A DNA stretch of 13,750 nucleotides, taken from assembly GCA_947462525.1 (NCBI GenBank), contig CANHPK010000012.1, positions 1-13,750 on the forward strand, written 5' to 3'. Both the position numbers and the translations under genes were made by a program. The notes below the pieces were generated by a model. That model was not told the DNA's origin and did no database searches. It saw nothing but the letters and a program-made list of their open reading frames with translations. Numbering within the stretch: the first letter of the stretch is position 1; each line of letters begins with the position of its first letter. Shown here piece after piece: positions 13,374 through 13,750 of the stretch. Source of the stretch: Roseiflexaceae bacterium (GTDB lineage Bacteria > Chloroflexota > Chloroflexia > Chloroflexales > Roseiflexaceae).

Positions 13374-13750
13374 GGATTCGTCGCTTCTCCTGCTGCAGTC
13401 TCCGCGACAGGTGGCTCGGGTGGTTTGGGGATCACATGTGCCAACGTCCCCATTTCGTTGAATGCCAGCAACCGCGGTCCCATCGGCGTAAACCGAAAGG
13501 CCGTCACCGAGCACGTCCCGATTTCGAGCCGTTGGAACAAGTCCATGTGCATACCGATGTAATACGCACAGGCGAGCTTTATCAGATCTGCATGCGACAC
13601 AACTGCAATCACATCGTGCTCGCCGTGCTGCGCCCGCAAGCCTTCCAGCGTCCGCACCATGCGCATCTGCGACTCACCCAGCGTTTCGCCACCGGGGAAC
13701 CGCGTACCGCTCGGGTAGTACTGCACGCCCGGCCAGCGTTTGTCTTCGTA
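13370..13750 (-). CDS. MSMEG_4193-family putative phosphomutase (histidine phosphatase superfamily), partial
   Basis: The last 126 residues of a gene enter from the right edge. They show the histidine-phosphatase fold. FPGGETLGESQMRM holds the mid-protein glutamate, and VIAVVSHADLIKLACAYYIGMHMDLFQRL contains the second catalytic histidine of the family. The first part, with the RHG catalytic motif, lies outside the window. Family knowledge names these proteins probable phosphomutases because they occur with a PI-kinase-like protein. They may equally be phosphatases. The tail of about 20 residues is rich in proline and alanine and probably disordered. It overlaps the DUF3090 start by four bases (ATGA) and is the most upstream gene visible in the operon. 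Confidence 0.87.
   Translation of the reverse strand, partial: YEDKRWPGVQYYPSGTRFPGGETLGESQMRMVRTLEGLRAQHGEHDVIAVVSHADLIKLACAYYIGMHMDLFQRLEIGTCSVTAFRFTPMGPRLLAFNEMGTLAHVIPKPPEPPVAETAAGEATNP

Overview
The window looks like ordinary chromosomal DNA from a member of the Chloroflexota (green non-sulfur bacteria; Chloroflexia-like). This is inferred from gene content, not from a marker tree. The evidence is a SigA/RpoD sigma factor with a large insert between regions 1.2 and 2, a type 2 orotidine decarboxylase, a secG next to an oligopeptide-binding-protein gene, and the SCO1664 / DUF3090 / MSMEG_4193 trio, which is known mainly from Actinobacteria and Chloroflexi. The DNA is GC-rich and densely coding. 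I see no rRNA, tRNA, CRISPR array, insertion sequence or prophage. No gene-free stretch exceeds 300 bases; the longest is the roughly 260-base rpoD/pyrF divergent region.

Layout. (1) 1-2666, plus strand: the end of a GT4-type glycosyltransferase, a two-domain sulfurtransferase, a DUF92 membrane protein and, after a tract of ten tandem heptamers, a RibD-like/dihydrofolate-reductase-fold protein, closed by a strong hairpin terminator. (2) 2695-5595, minus strand: rpoD, a small HD-domain protein and scpA, tightly spaced and probably one operon. (3) 5596-5856: a divergent control region in which an extended -10 box for rpoD overlaps one for pyrF on the other strand. (4) 5857-6675, plus strand: pyrF. 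(5) 6744-8683, minus strand: secG followed by an anchored family 5 solute-binding protein. A bidirectional terminator separates this pair from pyrF. (6) 8837-10597, plus strand: an IolE-like TIM-barrel protein and an endonuclease/exonuclease/phosphatase-family hydrolase, closed by a second bidirectional terminator. (7) 10658-13750, minus strand: an operon running in from the right edge, with a histidine-phosphatase-fold putative phosphomutase (partial), a DUF3090 zinc-ribbon-like protein, a PI3/4-kinase-like SCO1664 protein and an FprA-type ferredoxin-NADP reductase.

How the genes work together. Most are housekeeping: transcription (rpoD), chromosome condensation (scpA), pyrimidine synthesis (pyrF), protein export (secG) and electron transfer (FprA-type reductase). 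The best candidate for an undescribed system is the trio at the right end: a probable kinase, a probable phosphomutase/phosphatase and a small metal-binding protein of unknown function, tightly linked and here followed by the reductase. Other points worth attention are the sigma-factor insert, the overlapping divergent promoters, and the heptamer tract just upstream of the reductase-fold gene's ribosome binding site.
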